NCBI GenBank assembly: GCA_040954595.2
Contig: JBECUI020000026.1
Coordinates: 403,969 to 467,968 of the forward strand
Length of the DNA stretch: 64,000 bases
From: Balanoglossus misakiensis
Lineage: Eukaryota > Hemichordata
Direction: 5' to 3'
The notes beneath the pieces were generated by a model. That model was not told where the DNA came from. It searched no databases and saw only the letters and a program-made list of their open reading frames with translations. Both the position numbers and the translations under genes were made by a program. Shown here piece after piece: positions 1 to 13,064 of this stretch. Position 1 is the stretch's first letter, and the number at the start of each line of letters is the position of its first letter.

Positions 1-199
1 TTAGATGCAGGCACGCCTGTTCAAATGAAATATGCTAATTACCTGGAGCAATGTGAAATTGATCAAAACTCAGAAACTCAACAACTGGTCAGATTGCTTT
101 GAACATTTGTATGCATGTAGCTTATGTCACGCCTGATATACTTTCAGCTAATATCGTGAATTGTATCTAGAATTTAGTATGCTATTTCCTATAGGTAAT

Positions 200-680
200 C
201 TTTGTTAGTATTGTTTAAATTGTGGCAAAATTTGTAATTTTTGGGAAATATAATTTTGTCATTTTTGGTCAAAAATCATTTTCTCTGAAACTCCATGTCA
301 GGTCAGGTTGCATTTAAATTTTGGTTTGCTTGTTCCATGAGGTAACCCAAGTAATGTTGTATATCATTTTGGTGAAATTTGCATATTTGTGGTCTTGAGG
401 CAATTTTTGCAATTTGTATTCTTTGAAACCGCATGTCAAATTGCTTTCAATTTTGGTAGGCATGTTCCTTGTGGTGATTGAAGTGAGATATTGTTGGATT
501 TGTTGATATCTGAATTTTTGTGGTTGAGGCAGTTTTTGTCATTGTTGAAGAAATGTTGTTTTCACTGAAAATACTCCGATTCCTGTGAAATTGTATTAGG
601 TTACCTGGTAGGTCATATCTGCTTGGCAATGTCACAGCGGTGTACACACCTATTTTTGTGTAATCCAAAGTGTGTAATAA
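200..680. repeat. Degenerate AT-rich tandem repeat, no gene
   Basis: Loose units of about 120-140 bp repeat phrases such as gaaatttgcatatttg and ttgaaac...catgtcaa. The same style recurs at 4,840-5,450 and in copy 2 (25,140-25,620, 29,780-30,390). The open frames here are short and unlike any protein I know. Confidence 0.5.
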
Positions 681-1334
681 GCTAGCAAATATTTACTAGT
701 AAATCATGTATGTTCTACTTCTTACAAGGTTGAAGTATGTTGATGTCTGGGTTAAATGGGATTCTTCAGAAACATACAATACAGAGTCTGTGGTACAGTT
801 CATGGTCACATTCAGAATTACCTAGTCTATATCCAGCCGTGTTCTGTCCGCTTTGCTTCCAAAAGTATCGTCTAGTGTCATGCATGCCACTTGCCCAATA
901 ATCTGACACCCCTTGCTGGGAAATTTGATGTAACAAGTATCCCTTAGTGAAATTATTAACATAAATTGAACAATGTTGATTTGGCGTAAGATTATAGTGA
1001 AGGCAGGGCTTATTACATTGAAAATGCTATCCAGCCTTAATTACACATTATGAATATCCTTTGTCCAATCATTGGAAAAACAATGTACCGTAGACTTGCA
1101 TAGCACTTTGAAGGTGAATCGCAAGTGGTCACTTTAATTACATTACCTCAAGCAGTCTTTTACATGTAGCTATAATAAGACAAGCATTCCCGGTGTAATT
1201 AACATCACTGTTGTTATTAGTATCTATCTCCGATAAGTATCAAGTCTGCCTTATGTTATTTTAAGTCAATTGTCAGGTTCATGTACATATTTTACAACTT
1301 ATCTATCTTGTCAAAAACTTTCGCATGTACCTAA

Positions 1335-2545
1335 TTCTAGGCTTACCAGTAGGGTTATAGATACAGTGTATTATATTAACATGCATTAATATGAAACTAA
1401 ATGTTGATGGTTAATTAAAGACCCCCTTGAGCTATGGTAACCTCATTAAATATGTGCATATCTTATTCTAGTGGATGTGGTAACCTGGACATGGACAACT
1501 CTGGGGTCAAAATCTTTTGACAAACTTTTGGGTGATCTTGGGTAAACTTTGACCTACATTCCTATATCTTGGCATCCGGCACAGATACATCCTTGACACT
1601 TGGAGTTATGGAACTATGTAATGGAATATTATGTCTTGCCTCATTAATTATGTACATACCTAATGCCAGCCTAACCAATAGGGCTGGAAGTCTGCCTTTT
1701 TTTGGACATGATACATTTGAGATCAACATTTTTCTACAGCAGCCAGCCTTCTCTTAAAAAGAATGGACAATATAAAGGCTTTGCTGGTATACTGAACTTT
1801 GGACTCCCTCCCTGAGACTGTGTGCCAATGACGGGATAGCCTACTCAGCGTTGGGTAGATCCTAAGAAGGCCTCAGCCAGGCATCAGATACAAAAAGCGG
1901 AAATCCAAGCTTTAATGGTGGGTTACATCGTTAACTTCCCTGCAGAGCTGATTTCTCAGACTGTGAGCCAATGACGGGTAAAGCCCCTAGGTAGGGGCCA
2001 CCTAAGACAGGCCGGTCATGCTTTAGTCACAAAGAAGGGCAAGTTCAGTCATACCATAACTTTGTCTGCTGTATATGCTTCATAATGATTGCATGGTATT
2101 TTGAGAATACATTGTCTTAAGGCAGTGTGACCAGCTAAAAAGTACTGGCAAACACAGCCAATGTGTAATAAAAAACATCTAATTTGGCTGAATAAAAGAC
2201 ATAAAACACAGCAAAAGCACTGTGACTAGCTGAGACATAATACTCCATTATGCATTTCCATCACTCCAAGTGTCAAGGTTGCATCTGCTCTGGATGCCAA
2301 GATATAGTAATGTTGGTCAAGGTTTACCCAAAGTCACCCAAAGTTCTGTCAAACAATTTTGACCCCAATGTTGTCCATGTTTAGGTTTCTCCCTCCACTG
2401 GATAGCCTACAATTAGATATGCAAATATTTAATGACATTACCATAGATTAAGGCGGTCCTAAATTAACCATGAAATTATAGTTTCATGTTAATTCTTGTT
2501 ATTACAAAACACTGTATCTATAACCCTTCTGGAAGCCATACTTTG
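1335..2545. repeat. Foldback repeat, copy 1
   Basis: Arms at about 1,335-1,650 and 2,220-2,545 are imperfect reverse complements. For example, atatcttggcatccggcac near 1,566 faces the complementary stretch near 2,295. The ~570-bp spacer holds two direct repeats containing gccaatgacggg (about 1,825 and 1,968). No coding sequence is visible. It looks like a non-autonomous foldback element. Its arm sequence is related to the repeat at 56.2-57.8 kb. Confidence 0.75.
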
Positions 2546-3290
2546 TTTCATGCTACCCAATATGTGAAAGTAGGTAAAAAATCAGCCAAGGTTATTTGAA
2601 ATTTTGCTGAAAAAAATCCGGTCCCTGACATTTGGTAAAGGGGTCAAGACACTTGGCAACAAATTGTTGTCCCAGATTAGAACATATTCATAAAAAACTC
2701 AGGGAAAGAAGGAAGTTTTTCACAGCTTTGGTGCTTCAAATAGTAGAGAGGTTCCCAAGTTATTTCAATGAAACCTTAATGTCAACATTACATCGTTAGA
2801 CTCGAAACTCATCTGGCATAAAGCTGCTAGTTAAAGCCCTAAGGGTTGTGCCACTTTTTCATTATTTTCATCTAAGATTTGTCAATCTAAATAAGCTTAC
2901 TGCTAGGTATACATCTACATGAACATCTTGTTGACTGACGATTGTGGCTGTAATTTAAAGAAGTCAGATATTTAACAGGTACCACACCTGTTTAATCTGC
3001 CTCTATACAAAGGGTACACATCTATAGTGGTATGCATCACCTAGATATGACAAACATAAGCACTACAAGTAATATGGCTTTATGGTGGCGATTTTGAAGG
3101 ATGTGGAGAAGATTTGAAAAACACTCTTGAGGAAAAAGATGTGTTAAATCTTTGAAATGTGTTTTATTCTTTGGTTCCCATTTCGTATATGTCTATCTAC
3201 CACTGGGACCAATGTGAAATTGGTGGAAATTGGTCAAATTGCTTTAGAAATTGGTGTGTATTCATTTTGAGACCTCATGGATTTTTTTTC
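2546..3290. other. No gene seen
   Basis: AT-rich sequence with frequent stops in all frames. I see no exon-like open frame or recognisable element. The copy-2 equivalent is about 27,494-28,240. Confidence 0.6.
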
Positions 3291-3296
3291 ATTTTT

Positions 3297-3321
3297 AGCT
3301 CACGTGAAAATCACGTGAGCT
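3297..3321. repeat. Perfect 11-bp-stem hairpin with CACGTG, copy 1
   Basis: An 11-bp inverted repeat (3,297-3,307 and 3,311-3,321) around a 3-base AAA loop puts an E-box CACGTG in each arm. It is followed directly by a (TG)n/(TATG)n tract and a run related to ccgctgaaccgatttcaacc. This hairpin plus TG-tract arrangement looks like the end of a dispersed repeat family. Confidence 0.85.
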
Positions 3322-3335
3322 TATGGTTTAGCGAT

Positions 3336-3382
3336 GTCTGTGTGTGTGTGTGTATGTATGTATGTGTGTGTGTGTCTGTCTG
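3336..3382. repeat. (TG)n/(TATG)n microsatellite, copy 1
   Basis: An alternating TG tract with TATG interruptions next to the hairpin. Its length differs from copy 2 (about 28,282-28,330), as expected from replication slippage. Confidence 0.9.
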
Positions 3383-3499
3383 TATACCCGATATCTAAAG
3401 AACCGCTGAACCGATTTCAACCAAATTTAGTACACAGGTTCAGATATCATATGGCAAGAACTGAAAAGGTTTTGGTGCGTGTGGCTTTGATATTAATGA

Positions 3500-4840
3500 A
3501 GTTATTTAAGTTTTAATTTTTCTATTACATGATTGTCTATGTGAGCTTTCGTTAATGCCGCATATATGACCAGTGGAAACGATAGTTTGAGGAGATCGAC
3601 AGTTTGAGGGCGCTGTGAAATGAGACATTCCTGGCGATATTGCCGTGGTTCTGTCCATGCTCAGACGCTGTACCCGTCGTTACGAATAACTTCCCTACGT
3701 GAATCCACAAGGAAGCTAACGTTGTTTAGTTGCTTCATAGAGCGTAAATTGTTAATCTACAGGACCGTCAGACGAATACTCTTTTCAAATGAAGTTTGAA
3801 ACTACTTACAAGTAAGTTAGTGGAGACAATATGGCGGATAGTTGGCGTGCAGCCGAATCCGCGTTATGACTATGACGTGACCCATTCATCAAGACAAACC
3901 GTAAATGATTCACGCATATTGTGGTCCTCACGCAGTCAATCTCAAAATGTCACCAGGCTTTCTATTTGTCTATTGTTCAGAGAAAAATAACGTGGCGGTT
4001 GATCACACTCAACAGTAAAATCCGTTTTGTGAGTTTATAGACAGTCTGTTATCGCCAATACTATATAGCGATTGCTAGATGGCTTACCCAATATGTGATC
4101 GAGCGAGAATGATAACATTGAATGTCTGTTCAGATCTCATTCCGTACGTCATACGTCAACATTTCGATTTCGATTTAATCCATTCATAAAGAATTTAGAG
4201 AAAGTCGTCTTGAATTGTGACCCCGACTATCAATTTTACGATGATTTTTTGGCGACGGAATACACGAGACGCCATTGCATAACTACGTCAGCTGGACTTC
4301 CAAGGTTACCATTTTGTGTGTATGGAATCTTATCACAGAGACTACGTACTTTGACAATATGCTTGGTATATCAATGACGCCCCAGAAAATTTGTCGAAAA
4401 ATGAATTTGTCTTCTCATGGTGGTGCAATATATTTTAATGTCTATTTTGAGGTTGATTTTGGTTTTTGGCTAACATGTATATCAATGTCAGCTTATAGCA
4501 TGAGTTGGTGTCCGTCGTCTATGTATGTCTGTATGTGTGCCTCATACAGAATTATGTATTTTGCGAATGGATCAGTTTCGTCTAAATGTATTGATGTATG
4601 TATGTGTATGTCCATCAACATCAAAAACTTGAAACTACTGATATTTAGTGTGTACATAGAAATTGTTATTGCGAAAAAATGCATACTGGTATTAACTGGA
4701 AAAATGTTCAAGTAGTCAAAATTGAAAAACTTAATAACAGCGGATCAGATTCAGTTAAAAATTGGCGTGCATTGGTGTGCAAGTACTATGGGAAGACCTC
4801 GTATGATTTTGTTCAGGTGGAGACAGTATCTGGCGTTTGC
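3500..4840. other. No convincing gene
   Basis: Mixed sequence. The longest plus-strand frame (4,275-4,715) is not conserved as an exon: its copy-2 counterpart has a different N-terminal reading because of indels, and it runs through gtatgtctgtatg microsatellite-like sequence. I see no splice-bounded exon or known domain. Confidence 0.5.
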
Positions 4841-5450
4841 TATTTTTTATGAATTTTGGGGGGAATTTTCTGCAGTTTTGTTAAAAAAAATTCTTCTCTG
4901 AAATTACATGTCCAATTGATTGGAAACTTGGTATGGAGGTTCATAGGGCTTACCTGAATCACATTTGTGCAAACGGTGGTGAAATTTGCAAAAATGCATT
5001 TTTGGGCAATATTTCCTGTTTTTGTCAAAAAATCAAATCCCGTGAAACTGTAAGTGCAATTGTTTTGATACTTTGTATTTGGGTTTCTAGGGGTGATCTC
5101 AGTCAAATATGATCAAATTGTAAAGAAATTTGCATAATTGTATTTTTTGGGAATTCTGCAGGGTTTGGCCAAATAGTCTTCAGTAAAACCACAAGTCCAA
5201 TTGATTGGAAACTTTGAATGGGAAATCATATATGTGATATCAGTCAGATTTGTCTGAATTACCTGTTGTTTGCCAAAATGTCTTCCTTATTGAAACTTGT
5301 TAAAGAGGTTCTTAGGCATGAACAGAAATCAGATTTGTTGAAATCTGGTGAAATATTCATACTTTTTGGTATATTTCTTGCCATTTTTGATCAACGAGTT
5401 TTAGAATTCCATAGACTTATCTTTTTATGCAGTTCAGGATGGGGTACATG
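4840..5450. repeat. Degenerate tandem repeat
   Basis: Successive units of roughly 130-160 bp share phrases such as tccaattgattggaaac (about 4,912 and 5,191), gaaatttgc and gggaattctgc. Related to the array at 200-680. No gene is visible. Copy-2 equivalent: about 29,780-30,390. Confidence 0.6.
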
Positions 5451-7949
5451 ACTCATAACCCCTTACAAAAATTGACAAGGCAACAATTCCACAAACATGT
5501 TTACATTTCACAATGATGCAACACACAACCCTTACACCATATACACTATAAACCAAATTGGTTTAACACTGGTTTTTCTAATCTTGTTATTCTGTCAACC
5601 AATCACAGTACTGCACGTGAGCATATTCAGTTAATATCTGGTTTGAAGTATATTTTGGGGGTGATTTTGGTCAAATACTCAAAAACCTCTACTCACAGTT
5701 CTTTGAAATTTGGTTTGCAGGTTCCTAGGTGTGTTATCACGACATTTTAACAAATCCTATGATGGAAGTGTCAATATAGTTTTTGTGGACAGTTTTTGCC
5801 ATTTTTGTTTGATTGCTTTGCAATTTTTTGTTTTGCAGTTTCCAGGGGATTTTTTTACTGTGATATATCATAAATGTTCTGAAAATGAAAAAATTGTATT
5901 TTGGGGGCATAAAAAAAATTCTCAGAAAGTGCATGGTTGATCACTTTAAAAGTTTAGTTGTGAGTTAATGATATGTGCTTCTTTAGAATGATAATTGAAT
6001 CAAATCATAGCTGAATTAGTTTTTTTGTTTATTTTGTTTGATATTTTTTCCTTATACCTCAAAAATTGTTATTATAAAAGGGAAATTACCATTACATAGT
6101 TGTTTGCAATTAAGGAGGACCCCCTCCCCCACTGAAAATCGTATACACCTTGATCTCTCTATGTCTGTATTCATGTCTGTATGTATGTTTTACAAATGTA
6201 TGCTCCCAATAAGAGTGAAATGATTTTTTTTATCGTAATACTTCTAAAGTGATTATTTCCTATGAGATAAGCAGTCTTATTACCTAATCGTTTCTGAAAT
6301 TCTACCTCATGCTGTGTATGAAAAGTCTAATATATGTCATTGTCAAGATCCCCAAAACAGGCTGATATAGTATCACATAACATTTGATAAAAGTATCCCA
6401 AACAGTGTGGCAATTTTGGTATACAGAAAAAAACACTAGAATGACAACAGCTACATGTATGTAGGCTAGCAATAGGAACACAGATAACAATTCTCCATAT
6501 TCATTTTTAAATACGATAAGATTCGCTGAAATTGGCACATCTGTGTGCAGGCAAAGTCAGTTCCAACTCGGCTTGCAAATCGGACCAATGTCTCTTGTTC
6601 GCTGAGACTGTATGGTTCTAGTAATAGCTGTAAGAACTTGATCATTGACCAAACTCTTGGTTCAATTTTGCAACATTTTATGATTTCAAGCTGTACATAT
6701 TTAACTCCGTTTCAACTATAGTTGGAGGGATAACATTGGAGCCATTTCACTGACAAAATAGCGCTTAGGGACCATTCAGTTTTTACGGTGGGGGGAGGCT
6801 GGCAAAATCCAGGGGGTCACTTAAATTTTGAAATCCAAAAGAGGGAGTCATCTTTTTTTCAAACGTTTAGGGGGGATGTCATATACATGTACCCACCGAT
6901 GCTAACTTTGAGTGGAGTGGCAACAGTAAAATTGGTCCTTTCAAACATTGAGATACATGTAATTTGCTTTTGACTTCATTAAAATGCAACTTTGAGCTAC
7001 ATATTTTACAAAGTTTTCTTATGTGGAAGGAGGACATCCCCTCCCACACCCATCCCCTTATTTCTTCGCCACATATAGTGTACCAGGGCAGAATACTTGC
7101 CATCCCACCCCCACTGATGTTAACTTTGAGTGGCAAAAGTCAAATTTGTCCTCCCCAACATTAAGTTAATTTGCCTTTGAGTTCATTAAAATGCATTAAT
7201 TGTATTTTACAAAATTGTCCTACGTACACCCACCCCTTCCACTTTTCTTGTTTTACCAATTCTACCAACTATTGTATTGACGTGTCCTTTTAATTTATCC
7301 ATAGACCTTCTTTATTGCAACGCTATACTATTATACACTTCAAATTATAAATTTCTTTAAGAAATTTAGAATTGAGGTGTGAGGAGACCCTTTACCTTTA
7401 TTGCATACAGTCAGTGTACATAAGATAAGGATGGCGAATGTTTTCGGGGTGGGAGGAGGGTCATCATATTTTGGTCCTGTCAAAGGGGGGGGGGTCATCA
7501 TTTTTTTGGTCCTGGTTGAAGGGGGTGTCGGCCTGATTTTGAAAACCAATGACACAAACTTTTGCCTCCCCCCCCTCCACCAAAACTGAACAGTCCCTTA
7601 CTAAAGGACGTCAATGTCTGTTTACAGTCAAATGCATTGCCATCAGAAAAAAAAATGCAAACAATTTCTTATGTTTGTAGTACGCACTTTTTGTATATCT
7701 GTAAACTGTGTCTCAGTTGTGAAATTCTAAGGAAATTTGTTCCTTGGGTAGAATAAAGGATTCTTAAACAAACTTAGTCCTGAAAGCTAAATGGTTACCT
7801 CAGAGAAACTGTGTTAAATTTGGTCATCATTGTTTTAAATCACACAATACATTCCCACAGCTAAGTTACTGCAGCAGTCAGTTTCAACTCAGCTTGCAAA
7901 TTGGGATCATGTCTTGTGTTCATCGAGACTGTCTGTAGTCGAGTTGACA
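5450..7949. other. Intergenic, low-complexity G-rich and AT-rich sequence
   Basis: No supported exon. It contains G-rich repeats with gggg tracts (6,787-6,880, 7,440-7,530) and C-rich tracts at 7,569-7,580. The 6,290-7,820 interval has an older, diverged, inverted relative at about 23,680-24,250. Copy-2 equivalent: about 30,390-32,890. Confidence 0.5.
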
Positions 7950-8370
7950 GTCACTACAACTGTATTGCAAATATGGCAGGGTTGGGCAACTCTTCCAATT
8001 TGCATTTGAACACCTTTTCTGTTTGCGTCAAAATGATGAATAATGTTTCGTTTTCAAGAATGCCTTAATATGGGCACCCAATACAAGACAACTGCATTGC
8101 AAATGGCATTTTCATTCAACTCTCCTGGGTACCTAAAACAATTTCAACATGGTTGACATGGCAATATTAGACAACTGTTCTAATTTGCATAATCCAAAAT
8201 GGCCGCCAAATTTCTCTAACATGTTAATTTCCCATATTTGTTTTAAATGGTGTGTAATATCGAATTTGCAGGGTTTCCATTAATATGGGTACCTAAAACA
8301 ATTTCAACATGGTTGACATGGCAATATTAGACAACTGCTCTAATTTGCATAATTCAAACACCTGCTGGAT
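7950..8370. repeat. ~157-bp tandem units, one arm of an inverted pair
   Basis: A phrase beginning gggtacctaaaacaatttc appears at about 8,129 and 8,287, giving a period near 157 bp. The array is related in inverted orientation to 9,560-9,930. No coding capacity seen. Copy-2 equivalent: about 32,893-33,313. Confidence 0.7.
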
Positions 8371-9559
8371 AATTTAACTTTTGCCATTCTTGTCCCATGA
8401 TTGTATGTATTATATCTCATAACAGGCAATTAAGTGTGCTAATTGTCAAGCCAATCTTAATTCTTCATCTGCACCACAAATCAGATGCAAGGTTTAGGAC
8501 TGGGAGTGTATGTGGGAGCAGCATATAGGGGCCTACAGGTATCTTTAATGGCAAGTCCTCGGTTAAAGCCAGAAGGTTTTCAGGTTGTAGGCCTCTATTG
8601 TATCTACAACAGTTTCTATCACCTCCATCCCACTGGCCGGCACCCGAGGGGGGGGGGGGGGGTACTTGAATTTTTTTCGGATGGTAGTCTGTCGCCCCAG
8701 TCGATAACATCAACACGTGTAAATGCCCAAAACCCGACCTATTTGTATTATAAGTCAAATTTTCTGGTCATTTACCCCAAGTTTTTCTTAAAGACTACAT
8801 ACCTATACACCTTTGTATGGGAGAACACATCCCCCACCCCCCTGCCAACACTAATTGGACAACTTTATTCTTGTTATACTTCTTTATAAGTCTAAATGTT
8901 CAGTAAGAAAAGGCAACAAGTTATTGAAGCTGCTGACCATGGAAACTATGATGAAGTATATTTTTTTCCTAGCTGTACATGTACAGTATAATTGGCCCAA
9001 TGTACCAATTGGAGATGTGTGCCTTACAAGCAACACAGGTTGTATATCCAAGCCTTGTCTGTTGGCACTATGAAGGGTATTGGAAGAATGTCTCTGCTGG
9101 CCACTTTGGCCAGCCACTTTTGGCCAGCAGACTATCAAAAGGGTCAAGAAAATAGCCCTAAAAGGTATGGCACTGTATGCAAATCTAGTGCAGGAGTGGA
9201 TTGATACATTTCCCATCACTGTACATGCATCATCCTGTATGGATGATATGTACTCTAGCATTATGCACCAGATAAAAATGGTCAAAATTGCAAAAAAAGG
9301 AGATGAAACTCCCACTGGCCTTTAACGCAATCCATAGATAAAGAGACAACATGTTCAGGCATTGGATCTAAACATGGTGGATACTGACGAGGGTGTGGTG
9401 AATGATGGTGAATCCCTGGATGTTTTGAGGTCGGAATTCTGAAAAGGATTCCCATCGTGAGATTGAGGAACAGGATGATGCAGAGGGGCTGGCTCTTTGT
9501 GACTCCTATCAGTGGGGATAGACATATATTTGGGATACAGAGGTTGCACTTCCTTGCTT

Positions 9560-9930
9560 CATGATTAGTACGGTAACACTGCCAAATTTGCAACACAGTT
9601 GTATTGTTAAAGGTACCCATATGAATGTGCTAATCCTGAAAATACGATATTGCGCATCATTTTGGGAAACATGGCAAAATTTCACTTTTAGTGGTGATTG
9701 GCGGCCATTTTTGATTATGCAAAATAGAAAAGTTGCCAAACACTGCCATATTTGCAATACATAACCAATATGGATGCAAATCCTGAAATTTTAGATATTA
9801 CACATAATTTTGAGAAAAAAGGGCCAAGTTTTATTTTAGAGAAGGTATTTGGCGGCCATTTTTGATCATGCATATTAGAAGAATTGTCCAACATTGCCAT
9901 TTTGGCAACTCAGCTGGAATAGGTCTAGGC
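9560..9930. repeat. ~155-bp tandem units, facing arm
   Basis: Repeated phrases include ggcggccatttttgat (about 9,701 and 9,851) and a gccatatttgcaat-like core. It is the reverse-complement relative of 7,950-8,370, so about 2 kb of DNA lies between facing arrays. Copy-2 equivalent: about 34,495-34,866. Confidence 0.7.
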
Positions 9931-10404
9931 TCCCATATGAATGCCAATAAGCAAAAAACTTCATAGGAAAGAAAATTTCTAGGTAGGAAAATTTTGACTC
10001 AACTTCTGGTTCTAATAATAGGTGTAAGGATGTGATCGTTTGATTTTGCAACATTTTACAATTTCAAGCTGTGTGTATTTAACTCTGGTGCAATTCTGGT
10101 TGGAGAGACAAATGGCTTAAGCCATTTAATTGAAAATATAGCACTACTTCACCAGGGTTGTGCAGTACCTTTGACAACGCTTTGAACAATGTTGCAAAAA
10201 GCTTTGTGTTGAAGCTTGCTACAAGACTTGGCGTGCTGAAGCCTCTTATACTAGTCTTAGTTGAACCTCAGCTGTAACTCCGTTTGTGAAACCTTAACAT
10301 TCAAATCTTTGGCCAAAGTTAGTGTTGCAAAGCTTCTTCAAAGTTTTGTGAACCTCAACAATGCTTTTCTATAGAAACCTTTAAACATGCGGGGGGGGGG
10401 GGGG

Positions 10405-10608
10405 TGTAGTATTCTGACAGCTACGATCAATATAGCGCCCTCTAGTGTTGCATTGTTGGTGTTCCACTTGTTTATGAATTGCTGTACGACGTCACTTCCG
10501 CCCAGATAAGGCGAAGCACATTGTTGAGTCTTTTCAGCCGATCAATAAATAGGTTGTTGTTATACCTTATGATCGCATTATTATTCCCATGTTGATGGAA
10601 ACATAACA
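10405..10608 (+). repeat. 5' LTR, retrotransposon copy 1
   Basis: 204 bp, beginning tgtagtattc and ending ataaca. It contains the promoter and polyadenylation region expected of an LTR, with caataaatagg in its 3' half. It differs from the 3' LTR at one position (tacgacg versus tgcgacg). Confidence 0.95.
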
Positions 10609-10623
10609 TGGTGGCAGCGGTGA
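10609..10623 (+). promoter_or_regulatory. Primer binding site, tRNA-Leu type
   Basis: tggtggcagcggtg directly follows the LTR. It complements a tRNA 3' end reading caccgctgcca plus the added CCA, as found in leucine tRNAs of the AAG/TAG type. Copy-2 equivalent: 35,545-35,559. Confidence 0.8.
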
Positions 10624-10718
10624 ACGTGAGTGATCAGATGTAAGCAGACTTTACACAGTATCGACTACACAAGACACCAAAACTACAGAAGAAAAGACCA
10701 TCGAACTGACCTGACAAG

Positions 10719-11507
10719 ATGGCGGCCGCACTACAAACGCCCTTCACAGCCCCAAAGATGGAATGGGACGCGCCAGATCTAGCAATAGCCTTCAGTCGTT
10801 TTCGTCAAAAATGTGAGTTAACATTTAAGACAGCACTTAAAGATGCTAATGAAGAGAAAGCTAGCTACATACTTCTATGGTCCGGTGAACCAGGTCTTGA
10901 CAAATACAACAGTTGGTCGTTTGAAAATGAAGACCAGCGGAAAGACCCCACAGTACTATTCGACAAATTTTCCGAACACTTAGAGCCGAAGTCGAATCAT
11001 CGCATACATAGATACCAATTCCAAGATATGAGACAAGACCCTGGAGAACCAGTTGATGATTTCTTTTCGAAATTGAAAAATGAAGCCGCCAAATGCAAAT
11101 TTGGGGATACAAAAGAACAGGAAGCAAGACTCGTAGATCAGTTGATATGGGGGATCTGTCACCAAGAAATACAGAAGAAACTTATTGGGCGTGATGAGAA
11201 ACTGACCTTGAAGGAGGCGCTCGATATAGCTAGAGGTCACGAAGCCACAACAAAACACATGAAAACGCTCACAAATTGCCATATTGCTAATCCTGTGGAT
11301 AGCAAAGCTGTCAACACAGTAAAAAGGCAGCCCAACAAGACACACCCCAAACAATGTAAGCATTTCGGAAAAAAGCATGACACCTCAGTGAAAAGTAACT
11401 GCCCAGCATATGGCTCGAAATGCCGAAATTGTGGGAAACCTAATCACTGGCAGGCGGTATGCCGTTCCAAAACCAGCTCAAGCGAACCGAAGTCAGAGAC
11501 GAGGTGA
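10719..11507 (+). pseudogene. Gag with zinc knuckle, truncated by frameshift (copy 1)
   Basis: Capsid/nucleocapsid-type protein starting at an ATG in good context (gacaagatggcg). The 262 residues include a C-x2-C-x4-H-x4-C zinc knuckle near residues 235-248. The first Cys-rich motif has lost one cysteine to Phe relative to copy 2 (near 11,366). The frame is lost after a 5-base deletion near 11,494, so the Gag-protease link present in copy 2 is broken here. Confidence 0.9.
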
Positions 11508-12455
11508 AAAACCAATCCATAATGTGACACGCTCGAGCAGCAACATGCATCAAATAGATGATGAAGTCCTAGATGTTGGAACTATCGAAATAAATGCATT
11601 GGACAACATCAACAGACAAGAAGAAATATACACGAAACTGACAATCACACAGAGCGAAAAGAAAAGGAAAGTAGCACTGAGATGCAAGATTGATACCGGT
11701 GCACAGAGCAATATACTGCCCCTCTGCCTTTTCAAGATCATATTTCCAGAGAAACTGGATAAACACGGAAATCCAAAACGCGGGCACTTGAAGGAAAATA
11801 AAACAATCCTTACCGCATATGGAGGTTCCAAAATCAAACAGCTTGGCACCATCGTCATTCCATGTGAACATAGAGAGAGGAAAATCAGATGCCTCTTCTA
11901 TGTAACTGACGCCGCAGGCCCAGCCATTTTAGGGTTAAAGGCAAGCAGAGCCTTAAACCTGATACAAATAAACTGTTCAGTAGAAGCCATACAAGTGCAG
12001 GCGAGCCCAGAGTGCAAGACAGCACAGCCTGGAAGAAATGTGGAAGTGGAAAAGAGAAAGATGAACGAACAGAAGCCAGCAGGAAGAAACAGAAACCCTG
12101 CAGATGACTACATAGACAGTAATACACCCATCAGGGACCGCCCTCCCATAAAGAACAAAGAACAGTTGCTGAGGATGTACCCTGATTGCTTTGACGACGT
12201 GGTCGGATGTTTTGAAAACTACACATACCACATCACTCTTGATCCAGAAGTACAACCAGTAGTACACCCTGCCCGCAGAGTTCCATTAGAACTAATGGAT
12301 AGACTCAAAACCGAGCTGCAGGAGATGGAAGATAAGCAAATCATCGCCAAAGTGAACCAGCCTACGAACTGGGTCAATTCTCTTGTTGTCCGGGAGAAAG
12401 ACAATGGAAGACTTCGCATTTGTCTGGACCCGAAGGACTTGAACAAAGCCATTAA
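11508..12455 (+). pseudogene. Protease and N-terminal reverse transcriptase (copy 1)
   Basis: The frame opens at 11,410, partly overlapping Gag, and continues to the MITE insertion. An aspartic protease active site DTGA is encoded near 11,692-11,703. The start of the RT fingers region lies at about 12,250-12,450. The frame ends at a stop inside the MITE (12,475-12,477). Confidence 0.9.
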
Positions 12456-13064
12456 AGGGGAAATCCGTTGTAGCTGATTTCTACATAATTTGGTAGCTTT
12501 GATGTCACTCTTTCAGAAAAAAACATATTCGCCATGTATAGGTCACGCGATTGTTTACAAAATCTAGGGAAAGTTGGCAGAATTTCCAATATGGCGTTTA
12601 CTGTAATTTGAATCATGGGAAAAAAAGCGCCAGGACCAACTTCCGCCCACCATGGTGTGGGTGATACCATTCTCCGATAGGTGTCACTGGGCGACAGACT
12701 AGGCGTATTTTCATAGCTATTGTTTGTTCTTTGCATCAGTTGATAAACAATCATCAGCAAAGTCGAAAATTTGTCATCTATTGACAGTTTTCATGAGCTA
12801 TAACCCATCGAAAATATGCAAATACGCTTAGCTTGTGACGCAGTGACACCAATCGGAAAATGGTATCACCCACACTAAGGTGGGCGAAAGTTGGTCCTGG
12901 CGCTTTTTTTCCCATGATTCAAATTACAGTAAACGCCATATTGGAACTTTCCCTAGATTTTGTAAAAAATCGCGCGACCTATACATGGCGAATATGTTTT
13001 TTTCTGAAAGAGTGACATCAAAGCTACCAAATTATGTAGAAATCAGCTACGCCGGATTTCCCCT
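12456..13064. mobile_element. 609-bp hairpin MITE with TTAA target duplication
   Basis: The ends are perfect inverted repeats, aggggaaatccg at 12,456 and its complement ending 13,064. The near-complementary arms run about 250 bp inward to a short central spacer. TTAA flanks both sides (12,452-12,455 and 13,065-13,068). Copy 2 of the retrotransposon has the unoccupied site with a single TTAA (near 37,395-37,400), which proves insertion and exact ends. TTAA duplication fits a piggyBac-mobilised element, but no transposase is encoded, so the family is inferred. Confidence 0.95.

Noticed and set aside
447-668. 73-codon minus-strand frame, identical in copy 2
   Set aside because: Starts at TTG, lacks a domain, and its conservation is explained by the recent duplication.
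4275-4715. 146-codon plus-strand frame
   Set aside because: The N-terminal reading changes completely in copy 2 through indels, and the frame crosses simple-repeat-like sequence.
9282-9620. Minus-strand frame of 112 codons (222 codons in copy 2, 33,887-34,555)
   Set aside because: Its length depends on small indels that differ between copies, it overlaps repeat arrays, and it has no domain or splice context.
10391-10404. Poly-G as a G-quadruplex regulatory site
   Set aside because: A single uninterrupted G-run at the insertion point is better read as target sequence; run length varies between copies.
11550-12267. Several minus-strand frames within the retrotransposon
   Set aside because: Antisense shadows of the protease/RT coding frame.
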